This document shows positions 48,501-57,999 of a stretch of DNA of 61,451 nt, piece after piece (position 1 is the stretch's first letter; every line of letters begins with the position of its first letter). Source of the stretch: Acidovorax sp. Leaf160 (GTDB lineage Bacteria; Pseudomonadota; Gammaproteobacteria; Burkholderiales; Burkholderiaceae_C); NCBI RefSeq assembly GCF_001424265.1, contig NZ_LMOV01000002.1:160610-222060 (forward strand), in the 5' to 3' direction. A program made the translations under genes and the position numbers. The notes beneath the pieces are model-generated. The model did not search any database. It had not been told where the DNA came from and worked only from the letters and a program-made list of their open reading frames with translations.

Positions 48501-50519
48501 GGTGATGGCGACGAAGTACGGGCTGGCGGCGAGCTGCTCCAGCGGAACGGCCATGCGCTGACGCCAGTTGGGGTGCATGTCTTCGGTGGTGCCGGGCACG
48601 TTCGGCTGGTGCAGCTGCCCGGTCAGATCCTCCAGCTGCACGCCCACCAGCTGGCTGGCCGTGGTCGCCAAGAAGCCATGCACCGCTGCCGAAAGCTCGG
48701 GCGTCATTTGCGGTGCGGACTGGGCGTCCATGGTGATGCCTTCGGGCAGCAGTCCGGCGTGGTGCAAGGCAGCCAGTAGCTGGGTGCGGTCCTGCGCTCG
48801 GGCGAGCAGCGCGCGCACCTGGTCGTCGCCCTCGCCCAGCCAACCCAGCCGCCGATGGGTGGCGATGTCATCCGCCGCCCAGAAGCCGGCCAGGGTGGGC
48901 AGGTCGTGGGTGGTGACGACGGCCAGGGCCTGCCGGCTCCATTCGCCGGGCGGCTTGAAGGCTCCCCCTTCCAGGCGCTCGAATATCAGCGGACGGTAGG
49001 AGAAAAGGTCATGGCGGGCCATGGCCTCACGCATGGCCGGCGCGACATTGCCCAGGTCTTCGCCGATCACCATGCAGCGATGGCGATGGCTTTCGACCCG
49101 CAGGACCGCCAGTTGCGCATCGAGCGGGTACTGCACGTAGGTGCCGCCGCCCTGGCCCTGCCAATACAGGCGCATCAAACCCATGACATGGTCCATGCGC
49201 ACGGCACCGGCATCTCGCATCAGCGTGGCGATCAATTCGCGCAGCGGCAGGAAGTCGGCGTCCTGCAAAGCGACCGGATTGATGGGTGGCAAACCCCAGT
49301 CCTGCCCCTGCAGGCTGAGCGGGTCGGGCGGGGCGCCAATGTTCATGCCCCGTGCGTAGAGCCCCGGATGGATCCAGGTCTCCGATCCACCGTCGCTCGA
49401 CCCGACCGCCAGGTCGCAGTAGAGCCCGAGCGGCATCACCGCGCGCGCCCGTCGTGCCGCATGCCCCAGTTGCTCATGGGCCACCCACTGCAGCCAGAGG
49501 CGCTGTGACACCAGCTGCGCATGGTCGGCGGCGAAGGCCTGGGCGGCGGCGCCCGACGGATCCTGCAGTTCGGCGGGCCAGGCAGGCCAGCCCCAGACCG
49601 CCGCATCGGCGGCGTGCAGCGTCAGCTGGATGGCCTCGAAGAGAGCGTGCAGCCCCAGCGTGTTCCGGTGCTTCTCGGCAAAGGTTTCAAAAGCGCGCCC
49701 GCGGTCGGTGCCAAGCAGGAGTTCCTGGCTGCGGAAGTCTTCCCAGAGCCGCGCCAGAGCGGCCTCCTTCAAGGCCGCCACCTCCGCATACAGCACCGTG
49801 CCGCTGGCCTGCACGGCGGTCAGCCGCTGCTGGAAGCTGCTGTCGTTGACCAGATCCTTCACCGCCTGGCTGCGGTGAAACCCCGGCACTGCGGTCACGT
49901 CGATATGCAGGACGTTCAGGGCCAGCCGGCTGCTGGGGCTGTAGGGGCTGGCGCGGTCCGGCGTGTCCGGCCGCAAGGCATGGATCGGGCTCACGCCGAG
50001 GAAGGCCGCGCCATGGGCTGCCGCCGTTCCCGCCAACGCCGCCAGGTCGGTGAAGTCGCCAATGCCCCAGCTCGTGGCGGAGCGCAGCGAATACATCTGG
50101 GCCGTCACGCCCCACCAGCGCTGGCCGTGCGCCAGTCCTTCCGGAATCCAGCAGGTTGCCGGCGCCACGATGACCAGGCGCGCCCCCGACGGGGTCCGCA
50201 AGTGGTAGTAGCCTGCGGCCAGTGTGTCCGGCAACTGCACTTGGTCACTGTGGCCGTGCGCCAGTTCGCTCTCCGGTCCACCGTCAGCCGCCATCAGGCT
50301 CCAGGGCTGCGAAGTATCGAGGACCAGCGTCGCGGGTGATCCTTCCGTCACGATCCAGGGCGAGGGTTTGCCGGGCACCGTGTGCGCACCCATGGAAGAC
50401 AGTGCCTGCGCCAGCACCGCCTCCGGAACATGAACCGACGCCCCCCAGAAATCGGTGAAGGCTGTCGCGATGCCGGCGCGGCGGGCTTGCTGGATCAGGT
50501 CGTCGGGAGGTGATTGCAT
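45540..50519 (-). CDS. malQ-treY: Fused 4-alpha-glucanotransferase / maltooligosyl trehalose synthase
   Basis: 1659 aa. The first ~690 residues are MalQ (GH77): SRLALNVLHIDVTAVPG, GLYCDLAVGSSDGGSETWIH, GAVRMDHVMGLMRLYW (nucleophile Asp), MVIGEDLGNVAPAMRE (acid/base Glu) and VVTTHDLPTLAGFW. From about 705, TreY (GH13): YRVQMHAGFTFNDA, DTVPNHMGIDDPGNCWWHDV, GLRIDHPDGLADP, LYVLVEKIMADHEPLP and GTSTHDSKRSEDVRAR. MalQ rearranges maltodextrins; TreY turns the reducing end into a trehalose unit for TreZ. The fusion lets one protein keep chains at a suitable length. It ends overlapping glgA. Confidence 0.93.
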   Translation of the reverse strand: MQSPPDDLIQQARRAGIATAFTDFWGASVHVPEAVLAQALSSMGAHTVPGKPSPWIVTEGSPATLVLDTSQPWSLMAADGGPESELAHGHSDQVQLPDTLAAGYYHLRTPSGARLVIVAPATCWIPEGLAHGQRWWGVTAQMYSLRSATSWGIGDFTDLAALAGTAAAHGAAFLGVSPIHALRPDTPDRASPYSPSSRLALNVLHIDVTAVPGFHRSQAVKDLVNDSSFQQRLTAVQASGTVLYAEVAALKEAALARLWEDFRSQELLLGTDRGRAFETFAEKHRNTLGLHALFEAIQLTLHAADAAVWGWPAWPAELQDPSGAAAQAFAADHAQLVSQRLWLQWVAHEQLGHAARRARAVMPLGLYCDLAVGSSDGGSETWIHPGLYARGMNIGAPPDPLSLQGQDWGLPPINPVALQDADFLPLRELIATLMRDAGAVRMDHVMGLMRLYWQGQGGGTYVQYPLDAQLAVLRVESHRHRCMVIGEDLGNVAPAMREAMARHDLFSYRPLIFERLEGGAFKPPGEWSRQALAVVTTHDLPTLAGFWAADDIATHRRLGWLGEGDDQVRALLARAQDRTQLLAALHHAGLLPEGITMDAQSAPQMTPELSAAVHGFLATTASQLVGVQLEDLTGQLHQPNVPGTTEDMHPNWRQRMAVPLEQLAASPYFVAITQALHAERALAVSPSPTALAPEAPLDSADVPLATYRVQMHAGFTFNDATAVLPYLHALGISHLYTSPYLQAAKGSTHGYDVVDPARINSEIGTDAEHAAMCGALKSLGMGHLLDTVPNHMGIDDPGNCWWHDVLEHGQASAHAATFDIEWNPPTPQTGHRVLLPVLGDHYGKVLEAGELQIRFDEGSGKLVLAYWERQLPLDPRSFATVLGGMPLPVAGAEVSASVLSDLESIIHAFASLPPQTTSDAQLKSARLRDAPLLCQRLARLAIAHDWVVQWVERCLSKINGTAGEPDSYAALDAVLQAQAYRLADWRVAGDDINYRRFFDVNSLAAIRMEDPAVFEAVHALPLRWAAEGKLTGLRIDHPDGLADPARYFEQLQQRYASIQASQGVEAPRALYVLVEKIMADHEPLPADWRVHGGTGYRFSTLVNGLFVDADAQAEFDTHYAEFTGDTQAFEEAGYECKRLIIQSALACDLNWLVHTLSQITRVDRMVCDFTRNQLRLALVEVAAFFPVYRTYVVPGAKPPSETDRRHIAWAVSAARRRIGTSEGGVLAYLQSVLLGEPGPEPELRAHFVRRWQQFTAPVMAKSIEDTLFYRYTRLVSLNDVGAEPRRFGLSIAAFHQANLQRAKHLPHSMLGTSTHDSKRSEDVRARLNVLSEMPGDWKALVHDLDALGARFTSTVDDAEAPSRHDLWSLYQAMVGIWPADGCEAESRKSLLDRLQKYMVKAMREAKLATNWLFPNEAYEAAVAQYIEKCLATERFVTRLEAFVREVAPQGYRNSLCQLALKLTVPGVPDIYQGCETWNFSLVDPDNRRPVDYAPLAESLRSAQALYAGRFPTQQEWNDVLGTQSAMPPLAKQLVAWRLLQLRHRYAALCRQSTYLPLPVTADDEAGPHALAFARIRDADAFVVITTRVMSRFDGRWGEACIDVAAAHPALARVHRWMNWLTGDEIDSHGAPWKLQSLFGQTPERAPLPFSVWVPVQSEA

Positions 50520-50555
50520 CAGAAGGTCAAATGATTCGAAACGGCAAGGCCGCCG

Positions 50556-52397
50556 TCAAGCGGCGGCGGAGATCAATGTCCATCGGGCGGACCACGGTGC
50601 CCAGACACTGTCATCGGACGGGCGCCGCAGCGCGAAGACTTCGGTACTTCGGCAGTCAGCGGGCAGGCCCACCGGCACCACATCGACCGGGTCTTCACCC
50701 AGGTTCAATTCCAGCCGCAGCGTGGTGCTGCCGGCGTAGTGCCACTGCACACGGAGGGCCTGTGGCGCCACCCGTTCTGAGGTGTGGCCACCCGTTTTCA
50801 GCTGGGACGCGAGCGGCACCAGCCACGAGCGTCGCGCCTGCAGCGCCTGCTGGAGCAGCCCGCTGCGCGCGGCGCCTTGCGGCTGGCCGGCTTCCTCCCA
50901 TCGCAATTGGCTGGCGTGCAGCGAACTCACGGCGCAGGGATCTGGCAACTCCTCGCCCTCCGGCACCGCGTGGCTGAACTCCTTCTGGCGCCCGGCCCGC
51001 ACCGCTGCGCGCAGCTCACCTTCCCAGTTCGCGAAATAGAGGAATGGCGTGGACGCATCGAATTCATCGCCCATGAACACCATGGGCGTGGCGGGGGTCA
51101 ACAGCGAGAGCAGGAGCGCCACCTCGGCAGCAGGTGCTGGAATCAGGTGGGCCAGCCTCTCGCCGACCGCACGGTTGCCGATCTGGTCATGGTTGCCCAT
51201 GAAGTTCACCATCGAAGACAGCACGACCGGCTGCGGCGATGGTGGACGTGCGGCGGGGTCCAGATCCGTGTCGGGGAATGCGAAGCCGTGGGTGAGCACG
51301 CGGGCGAGCAGCGCGACCGGATCGTTGCCGAACTTGGCGTAGTAGCCCTGGGTCTCGCCCGTCAACGTCACGTGCAGGGCGTGGTGGAAGTCGTCGTTCC
51401 ACTGTCCGTCGTACTGCCCGGGCGCATGCTGGTCGGTGAGCCGGCTCGGCTGGTTGTGGTCGTTTTCCAGCATCAGGTGGACGTGCCGGCCCGCGCGCCG
51501 GGCGAATGCCCGAGCCTCGGTGCTGATGTGCTCCAGGATGTCCGGGCTGCTCTCGTCCACGATGGCATGGACGGCGTCGAGCCGAAGACCGTCGATCCGG
51601 AACTCCTCCAGCCAGTAAAGCGCGTTGTGCGTGAAGAACGACCGCACCATCTGGCTGCCCGCCTGGTCAAAGTTGATCGCGGAGCCCCAGGGGCTGTCGT
51701 GGATGCACGAAAAAAACGCCGGGGCGTAGGCGTTCAGATAGTTGCCGTCGGGCCCGAAGTGGTTGTAGACGACGTCGAGAAAGACGCTGAGACCCAGCGC
51801 GTGCGCGTCGTCCACGAACCGTTTCAGCTCGTCAGGCGTTCCGTATGCAGGGTGGGGGGCATAAGGCAGTACACCGTCGTAGCCCCAACCCCAGTCGCCA
51901 CCGAAGGTGGCAAGCGGCATCACCTCGATCGCCGTGAAACCCAGGGCGGCCAGCCGGGGCAGGTGCCGGGCCGCGGCGGCATAGGTGCCTTCGGGGGTGA
52001 AGCTGCCCATATGCAGTTCGTAGAACACCAGCTCCGGCCACGGGCGGCCTTTCCAGTCGGCACAGCGCCAGGCATAGCCGTCCGGGTCGGTCACCCGGCT
52101 GGGCCGGTGCGGGCCGTGCGGGTTGTGGCGGGAGGCGGGATCCGGCACCGTCAGCGATCCGTCGATCTGCCATTGGTACGGGGTTCCTGCAGGCGACATC
52201 GGTGGGCGGGCATGCCACCAGCCGTCTGGCGCGCGCTGCGCGGGCATCGGCACGAGCGCAGGCTCCGCCTGGGCAAGGTCGTCGGAGGCCGGGTACAGCA
52301 AGGCAACGCTCCGTGCGGCAGGCGCCCAAAGGGAAAACAGCCTCTCGCCCGAAGCGAGAGGCCGTTCACCGAATGGCATGTCATGCCGCGTGGTCAT
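50556..52397 (-). CDS. treZ: Malto-oligosyltrehalose trehalohydrolase
   Basis: 613 aa, GH13. N-terminal early-set domain (GERLFSLWAPAARSVALLYP), barrel motifs FLDVVYNHFGPDGNYL, IDGLRLDAVHAI (nucleophile Asp), HLMLENDHNQ (Glu) and NFMGNHDQIGNRAVG. It releases trehalose from the TreY product. The ATG overlaps the glgX stop by 4 bases; 36 bases separate it from malQ-treY. Confidence 0.94.
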   Translation of the reverse strand: MTTRHDMPFGERPLASGERLFSLWAPAARSVALLYPASDDLAQAEPALVPMPAQRAPDGWWHARPPMSPAGTPYQWQIDGSLTVPDPASRHNPHGPHRPSRVTDPDGYAWRCADWKGRPWPELVFYELHMGSFTPEGTYAAAARHLPRLAALGFTAIEVMPLATFGGDWGWGYDGVLPYAPHPAYGTPDELKRFVDDAHALGLSVFLDVVYNHFGPDGNYLNAYAPAFFSCIHDSPWGSAINFDQAGSQMVRSFFTHNALYWLEEFRIDGLRLDAVHAIVDESSPDILEHISTEARAFARRAGRHVHLMLENDHNQPSRLTDQHAPGQYDGQWNDDFHHALHVTLTGETQGYYAKFGNDPVALLARVLTHGFAFPDTDLDPAARPPSPQPVVLSSMVNFMGNHDQIGNRAVGERLAHLIPAPAAEVALLLSLLTPATPMVFMGDEFDASTPFLYFANWEGELRAAVRAGRQKEFSHAVPEGEELPDPCAVSSLHASQLRWEEAGQPQGAARSGLLQQALQARRSWLVPLASQLKTGGHTSERVAPQALRVQWHYAGSTTLRLELNLGEDPVDVVPVGLPADCRSTEVFALRRPSDDSVWAPWSARWTLISAAA

Positions 52398-54616
52398 CGA
52401 GCGTCCTGAGCGCTACCCGTGCCGTCTGTGTGTGCGGGAGCGCCGGTGAGCACCGCCATGGAGTGGGCCAGCAACGTCAACTGCCCTCCGGCATCGATGC
52501 GGCGCGCCTCGGTGGCGTCCTTCGCAGTGACGACGCCGTCGCGGGTGTCCAGCCGCACCTGCCACGAGCGACCCGCAGGTTCCGCAGGCAGCGTGAACGT
52601 GGTTTCGTCACCCGACGAGTTGAACAGGAGCATGACGGAATCCTCCTCGGCCACGCGACTCTCCATCACCGCTGCCACGCAGCGCACGGCCGGGTCGTTC
52701 CATTCTTCCGGACTCATGCTCAGGCCCCAGACGCTGCGCCATTCGATGGTGACCAGCGCGGGGGAGCCCACGCCGTGGTGGGGCCATTCGCTGAGCCGCA
52801 CCACAGGCAGCGACCGCCGCAGCTCGATCAGCGCGGCCGTGAAGGCTTGCAGATCCTGCGCGAAAGGCTGCGTGGAGCGTTCCCAGTCGTACCACGACAG
52901 GGCGGAGTCCTGGCAGTAGCCATTGTTGTTGCCGCCTTGCGTGCGGGCCACCTCGTCCCCGCCCAGCAGCAGGGGGGTGCCGTGCGAGAGGAACAGTGTG
53001 GTCAGGAAGTTGCGCGTCTGGCGAGCCCGCAGAGCGATGATCTCCGGGTCGTCGGTATCACCTTCCGCCCCGCAGTTCCAGCCCCGGTTGTGGTTCTCGC
53101 CGTCGTTGCCACCTTCGCCGTTTGCGTCGTTGTGCTTCTCGTTGTAGCTCACCAGGTCGGCCAGGGTGAAGCCATCGTGCACCGTCACCAGGTTCACGCT
53201 GGCCGTGGGGCGGCGGCGGCGCGGCTCCAGCATGTCGGCCGAGCCGCAGATGCATGCGGCCAGCGCCGGCAGACTGGCGTCTGCGTTGGCCCAGTAGTCG
53301 CGCACGGCATCGCGGTAGCGGCCATTCCATTCCATCCAGCCGGTGGGGAAGCCCCCCAGCTGGTAGCCGTCCGGACCGAGATCCCAGGGCTCGGCAATCA
53401 GTTTCACGCGGGAGAGCACCGGGTCTTGTGCGATGGCGGCAAAGAAAGGAGCGCGCCACGTATAGGCGCCGACCGTGTCCCGCCCGAGCGCGGATGCCAG
53501 GTCGAAACGGAAGCCATCCACGTGCATTTCCGTCACCCAGTAGCGGAGGCTGTCCAGCACCAGGCGCAGGGCAGGGGGGCTGCTGGTGTCCACCGTGTTG
53601 CCGGTGCCGGTGTAGTCCACGCAGAAACGTGGGTCTTCCGACAGGCGGTAGTAGGCCGCGTTGTCGATGCCCTTGAGGCTCAGCGTAGGGCCGAGGTGGT
53701 TGCCTTCGCCGGTGTGGTTGTAGACCACGTCCAGGATCACTTCGATGCCTTCGGCGTGCAGCGCCTTTACCATCGCCTTGAATTCGTCGACGCCGCCGTC
53801 CGCTCCATTGGCGGCGTATCGCGGCTCGGGTGCGAAGAACCCGACCGTGTTGTAGCCCCAGTAGTTGGCCAGGCCGAGTTCGACGAGCCGCTGGTCGTCG
53901 ATGAACGCCTGTACCGGCAGCAATTCGACGCTCGTCACGCCCACCTTCTTCAGATGCGCGATCGCCGGGGCAGACGCCAGTCCCGCGTAGGTACCGCGCA
54001 GCGCCTCGGGCACATCGGGCATCGTCTGCGTGAAGCCTTTGACGTGGACTTCGTAGAACACAGTGTCTTCCGGCGCGATGCGAGGCGGCTGGTCGTCGCC
54101 CCAGTCGAATCGTGAGCGCACGACCAGCGACTTCGCTGCCGTCGCGCCGTTGTCCACGTCGCCGATGACCAGGTCTTCCTCTTCCTGGCCCACCGCGTAA
54201 CCGAACTGGTCGATCGCTCCCACCACCTTGCGGTCGAGGCCGCGGGCGTAAGGGTCCATCAACAGCTTGGCCGGGTTGCAACGCTGGCCTGCCTGCGGTG
54301 CATAGGGGCCATGCACACGCAGCCCGTATCGCTGGCCTGATTTCAAGCCGGGAACGAAGCCATGCCAGACATCGTCGATCAGCGCGGGCAGCACGATGCG
54401 CTGCAGCTCGCGGTCGTCGTCGCCGTACAGGCAGATTTCCACGCGGTCGGCAATGCTGGAGTACACGGCGAAGTTCACGCCGTTGCGGTCGGCGGTCGCG
54501 CCCAGCGGCCACGGGCGCCCGCGCTCCGCAACGTAGCGCGTGGTGCGCGTACGTCGGCTGCTCTTGCCTGGCGAGGAACTGGGGCTGAGGTCGGCTCTCA
54601 TCATCAACGTGGTCAT
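52394..54616 (-). CDS. glgX: Glycogen debranching enzyme
   Basis: 740 aa. N-terminal CBM48 ([20 protein letters not shown]), then isoamylase-type barrel: [32 protein letters not shown] (nucleophile), [20 protein letters not shown] (Glu) and [20 protein letters not shown]. It removes alpha-1,6 branches so that MalQ and TreY get linear chains. Overlaps glgC and treZ by 4 bases each. Confidence 0.95.
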   Translation of the reverse strand: MTTLMMRADLSPSSSPGKSSRRTRTTRYVAERGRPWPLGATADRNGVNFAVYSSIADRVEICLYGDDDRELQRIVLPALIDDVWHGFVPGLKSGQRYGLRVHGPYAPQAGQRCNPAKLLMDPYARGLDRKVVGAIDQFGYAVGQEEEDLVIGDVDNGATAAKSLVVRSRFDWGDDQPPRIAPEDTVFYEVHVKGFTQTMPDVPEALRGTYAGLASAPAIAHLKKVGVTSVELLPVQAFIDDQRLVELGLANYWGYNTVGFFAPEPRYAANGADGGVDEFKAMVKALHAEGIEVILDVVYNHTGEGNHLGPTLSLKGIDNAAYYRLSEDPRFCVDYTGTGNTVDTSSPPALRLVLDSLRYWVTEMHVDGFRFDLASALGRDTVGAYTWRAPFFAAIAQDPVLSRVKLIAEPWDLGPDGYQLGGFPTGWMEWNGRYRDAVRDYWANADASLPALAACICGSADMLEPRRRRPTASVNLVTVHDGFTLADLVSYNEKHNDANGEGGNDGENHNRGWNCGAEGDTDDPEIIALRARQTRNFLTTLFLSHGTPLLLGGDEVARTQGGNNNGYCQDSALSWYDWERSTQPFAQDLQAFTAALIELRRSLPVVRLSEWPHHGVGSPALVTIEWRSVWGLSMSPEEWNDPAVRCVAAVMESRVAEEDSVMLLFNSSGDETTFTLPAEPAGRSWQVRLDTRDGVVTAKDATEARRIDAGGQLTLLAHSMAVLTGAPAHTDGTGSAQDAR

Positions 54617-55929
54617 GCGGTCAGCTCCGCCACGGGCTTGACGGCCGCTGCTGCGGGGGCCATGTTCAGCTTGCCGTCTTCCGTGCCGTTTCCGGTCACC
54701 ACGGCAGCGCCCCGCTTGGGCGGGAAGTAGGAACGGGGCACGACCACGATGCCGCTGGGCGTCACCGGGAAGCGCGCACGATCGGCCTCCAGGTCGAAGC
54801 CGATGCGCTCGTTCGGCGGAATGTCGTTGTCCTGGTCGATGATGGCGCGACGGATCTGCGCGCCGTGTCCGATGCGCGAACGCTCCATCACGATGCAGTG
54901 CTGCAGGCGTGCGTTGCGTTCGACCAGCACGGACCGTCGCAGCATCGCGTGGTCCAGCATGGCTCCGTCCACGATGCTGCCGGAACCCACCACCGAGCGG
55001 TGGATCACGCCGTCCTCGATCTGGGCCGACTCGGCCTGGTCCGGGCTGGCATAGATCGGCCACTGGCGGTTGGTCATGCGAAAGCGCGGCGTCGCGCCCA
55101 GCGTGTCGAAATGCGCGTCGAAGTAGGCGTCGATGGTGCCCACATCGCGCCAGTAGGCATGCTCTTCGTAGGGCTCGGTGCCAGGGATCTCGTTGGTGGT
55201 GAAGTCGTAGGCCATCAGGCGGTGCGACTGCAGCATGGTCGGCAGAATGTCGCGGCCGAAGTCGCTGTGACCGGTGGCATGCGCCTTCTTCAATTCTTCG
55301 AGCAGCACGTCCGCATTGAAGAGGTAGTTGCCCATCGATGCGAGCGCGTGTGTGGAGCTGCCGGGCATCGGCTCGGTCGTGGCAGGCTTCTCGACGAAGT
55401 TGCGGATGCGATGGTTCGAGTCGATGTCCACGATGCCGAACTGGTTCGTCTGCGAGAGGGGCACCGGCAGGGTGGCCACGCTGACATGGGCGTTGTTGGC
55501 AACGTGGAAATCCACCATCTGACGGACGTCCATCCGGTAGATGTGGTCCGCACCGAACACCGCCACGATGTCGGGCTGGAACGACTCGATCAGGTGGATG
55601 TTCTGGTAGACCGAGTCGGCCGTGCCTTGGAACCATTCCGGGCCGTTGCGCATCTGCGGGGGCACCACGGTCACGAAATGCTCGGGGATGAAGCGGGTCA
55701 TCGTCCACGACTGGCGGATGTGCTCGATGAGCGACTGCGACTTGTACTGCACCAGCAGGTAGATCGAATAGATCTCGGAGTTCACCAGGTTGGACAGCAC
55801 GAAATCGACGATGCGGTGCTTGCCGTTGAACGGCACCGCAGGCTTGCAGCGCTCTGCGGTCAGGGGGTGGAGACGGGACCCTTCGCCTCCGGCCATCACG
55901 ATGGCGAGGACATTGCGTGTGCGAGACAT
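54613..55929 (-). CDS. glgC: Glucose-1-phosphate adenylyltransferase
   Basis: 438 aa. [20 protein letters not shown] is the nucleotide-binding motif; GTADSVYQN and FVEKPA follow; a left-handed beta-helix regulatory end ([20 protein letters not shown]) is complete. It makes ADP-glucose, the committed and normally allosterically controlled step of glycogen synthesis. 18 bases after glgB and coupled to glgX. Confidence 0.96.
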   Translation of the reverse strand: MSRTRNVLAIVMAGGEGSRLHPLTAERCKPAVPFNGKHRIVDFVLSNLVNSEIYSIYLLVQYKSQSLIEHIRQSWTMTRFIPEHFVTVVPPQMRNGPEWFQGTADSVYQNIHLIESFQPDIVAVFGADHIYRMDVRQMVDFHVANNAHVSVATLPVPLSQTNQFGIVDIDSNHRIRNFVEKPATTEPMPGSSTHALASMGNYLFNADVLLEELKKAHATGHSDFGRDILPTMLQSHRLMAYDFTTNEIPGTEPYEEHAYWRDVGTIDAYFDAHFDTLGATPRFRMTNRQWPIYASPDQAESAQIEDGVIHRSVVGSGSIVDGAMLDHAMLRRSVLVERNARLQHCIVMERSRIGHGAQIRRAIIDQDNDIPPNERIGFDLEADRARFPVTPSGIVVVPRSYFPPKRGAAVVTGNGTEDGKLNMAPAAAAVKPVAELTA

Positions 55930-55947
55930 GGGGAAACTCCGGTTGAA

Positions 55948-57825
55948 TCAAGCCCGGGCGGGCAGGTTGGTGAACAAAAGGGTGGAAAGCGGGGGCAGCG
56001 TCACAGTGATGGCCCACGAATCGTTCGAGACTGCGGTGGCACGGACGCCGCCGGCGTTGCCCACCCCGCTGCCGCCGTAGCAGGCCGCGTCGCTGTTGAG
56101 GGCCTCGCGCCAGATGCCTGCGGTGGGCACCTGGACCTGCTGGCCGTGCAATGGGCGGGGGGTGAGGTTGTGGATGGCCAGCACCACCTCTTCGCCGCAC
56201 TGGCGGAAGAAGGCGAGCACGGTTGCATCGGGCATCGACAGGCTGGCCCAGCGGAAGCCACCGCGGTCGAAGTCGGTGGCGTGGAGCGCAGGAGACTGCC
56301 GGTACAGCGCGTTGAGGTCCACCACCCAGCGCGCCAAGCCCGCATGGCGAGACTGCCCCCACAGGTGCCAGTCCAGCGTTCGCTCGTGGTGCCACTCCTC
56401 GATCTGGCCAAACTCGCCGCCCATGAAGAGCAGCTTCTTGCCGGGGTGGGACCACATCATTCCGTACAGGGTGCGCAAGCCGGCGAAGCGTTGCCACTCA
56501 TCGCCGGGCTGCTTCATCAGCAGGCTGTGCTTGCCGTAGACCACCTCGTCGTGCGAAAGCGCGAGCACGAAGTTCTCGTCGAAGGCATAGACCGCGGAAA
56601 ACCGGATGTCGTCGCCGTGCCAGCCGCGGTGGATGTGCTGCCGCTGCATGTAGCGCAGCGTGTCGTTCATCCAGCCCATGTTCCACTTCATGCCGAAGCC
56701 CAGGCCGCCGTCGTGTACCGGGCGGCAGACGCCCGCCCAGGCCGTCGATTCCTCGGCGATCACCTGCACGTCCGGAAACGCCGCATAGACCGTCTTGTTC
56801 AGATCCTGCAGGAAGCGCACGGCGTCCCAGTTCTGGTTGCCGCCATCCTGGTTGGGAATCCATTCGCCCGGCTTGCGAGAGAAGTCCAGGTACAGCATGG
56901 AGGACACCGCATCCACGCGGATCGCGTCGAAGTGGTACTTCTCCAGCCAGAAGAGCGCGTTGCCGATCAGGAAGTCGCGCACCTCGAAGCGGCCGTAGTT
57001 GAAGATCAGGCTGTTCCATTCGGGGTGGAAGCCTTGCCGGGGATCTTCGTGTTCGTACAGGGAGGTGCCGTCGAACCGCGCCAGCCCGTGGGCATCGGCG
57101 GGGAAGTGCGACGCCACCCAGTCCATCATCACGCCAATGCCATGCTGATGGAGCGTGTCCACCAGCTGCATCAGATCCTGCGGCTCGCCGTAGCGGGCAG
57201 TGGGCGAAAAATATCCCGTCGTCTGGTAGCCCCACGATCCGTAGAAGGGGTGCTCGGACACCGGCATCAACTCGACATGGGTGAAGCCCATGGCCTCGCA
57301 ATGCGCCGCCAGTCGCTGACCGATGTCGCGGTAATTCAGAAAGCGCCCATCGTCATCGCGCTGCCACGAGCCCAGATGCACCTCATAGATGGAGATGGGC
57401 GCGGCGAGGGCTTGCCGTTCCGCGCGGGACTGCATCCAGGCGGAGTCGTTCCAGGAGTACTCCAGGTTCCAGATCTGCGACGCGGTGCCGGGCGCCAGCT
57501 CGGAGCGGGTGGCGTACGGGTCCGCCTTGTCCACGCACCGGCCATCGGCGCCGTGGACGCGGTACTTGTAGAAGTCGCCGTGGCGCGCATTGCTGACATG
57601 CGCCGTCCAGCGGCCGGACCCGTCGCCTGCACGTTGCATCGGCTGCGGCTGCCAGCGGCTGAAAGAGCCTATGAGTTCGACGTGGGTGGCGTTGGGCGCC
57701 CAGACTGCGAAGTCTGTGCCATGACCCGAACAATGGGCGCCGAGCTTTTCATACTGGCGAAGGTGTTCCGCCACGCCAGCAAGAGGCGGCGGAGCAGCAA
57801 TGGTGGTGAGACTGTGGTCCAGCAT
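55948..57825 (-). CDS. glgB: 1,4-alpha-glucan branching enzyme
   Basis: 625 aa, shorter than the E. coli type, lacking the first N-terminal module. CBM48 (GTDFAVWAPNATHVELIGSF), then barrel: DAIRVDAVSSMLYLD (nucleophile Asp), VIAEESTAW (Glu) and ALSHDEVVYGKHSL. It forms alpha-1,6 branches in the glycogen from GlgA. First gene of the tight block, 174 bases after the GH15 gene; that gap holds no gene. Confidence 0.95.
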   Translation of the reverse strand: MLDHSLTTIAAPPPLAGVAEHLRQYEKLGAHCSGHGTDFAVWAPNATHVELIGSFSRWQPQPMQRAGDGSGRWTAHVSNARHGDFYKYRVHGADGRCVDKADPYATRSELAPGTASQIWNLEYSWNDSAWMQSRAERQALAAPISIYEVHLGSWQRDDDGRFLNYRDIGQRLAAHCEAMGFTHVELMPVSEHPFYGSWGYQTTGYFSPTARYGEPQDLMQLVDTLHQHGIGVMMDWVASHFPADAHGLARFDGTSLYEHEDPRQGFHPEWNSLIFNYGRFEVRDFLIGNALFWLEKYHFDAIRVDAVSSMLYLDFSRKPGEWIPNQDGGNQNWDAVRFLQDLNKTVYAAFPDVQVIAEESTAWAGVCRPVHDGGLGFGMKWNMGWMNDTLRYMQRQHIHRGWHGDDIRFSAVYAFDENFVLALSHDEVVYGKHSLLMKQPGDEWQRFAGLRTLYGMMWSHPGKKLLFMGGEFGQIEEWHHERTLDWHLWGQSRHAGLARWVVDLNALYRQSPALHATDFDRGGFRWASLSMPDATVLAFFRQCGEEVVLAIHNLTPRPLHGQQVQVPTAGIWREALNSDAACYGGSGVGNAGGVRATAVSNDSWAITVTLPPLSTLLFTNLPARA

Positions 57826-57999
57826 GATGTGGATACCATCGTCTGCTGCACTGCACCATGGCCATGCAAGTGCTTGTCGCCACGGCGCGTAGGCGCCGGA
57901 CTACGGCGCGTGTGGGCGCTCCGCAAGGTTCCCCCACGCCACGCTACGCCAAGCCAGGCCCTGCGCGCGAGAGATGGCTTCTCGCCCGCTCCACGATTC

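Noticed and set aside
45552-48779. 1075-codon open frame antisense to treY/malQ
   Set aside because: Composition is a GC-bias shadow of the minus-strand gene, whose catalytic motifs are unmistakable.
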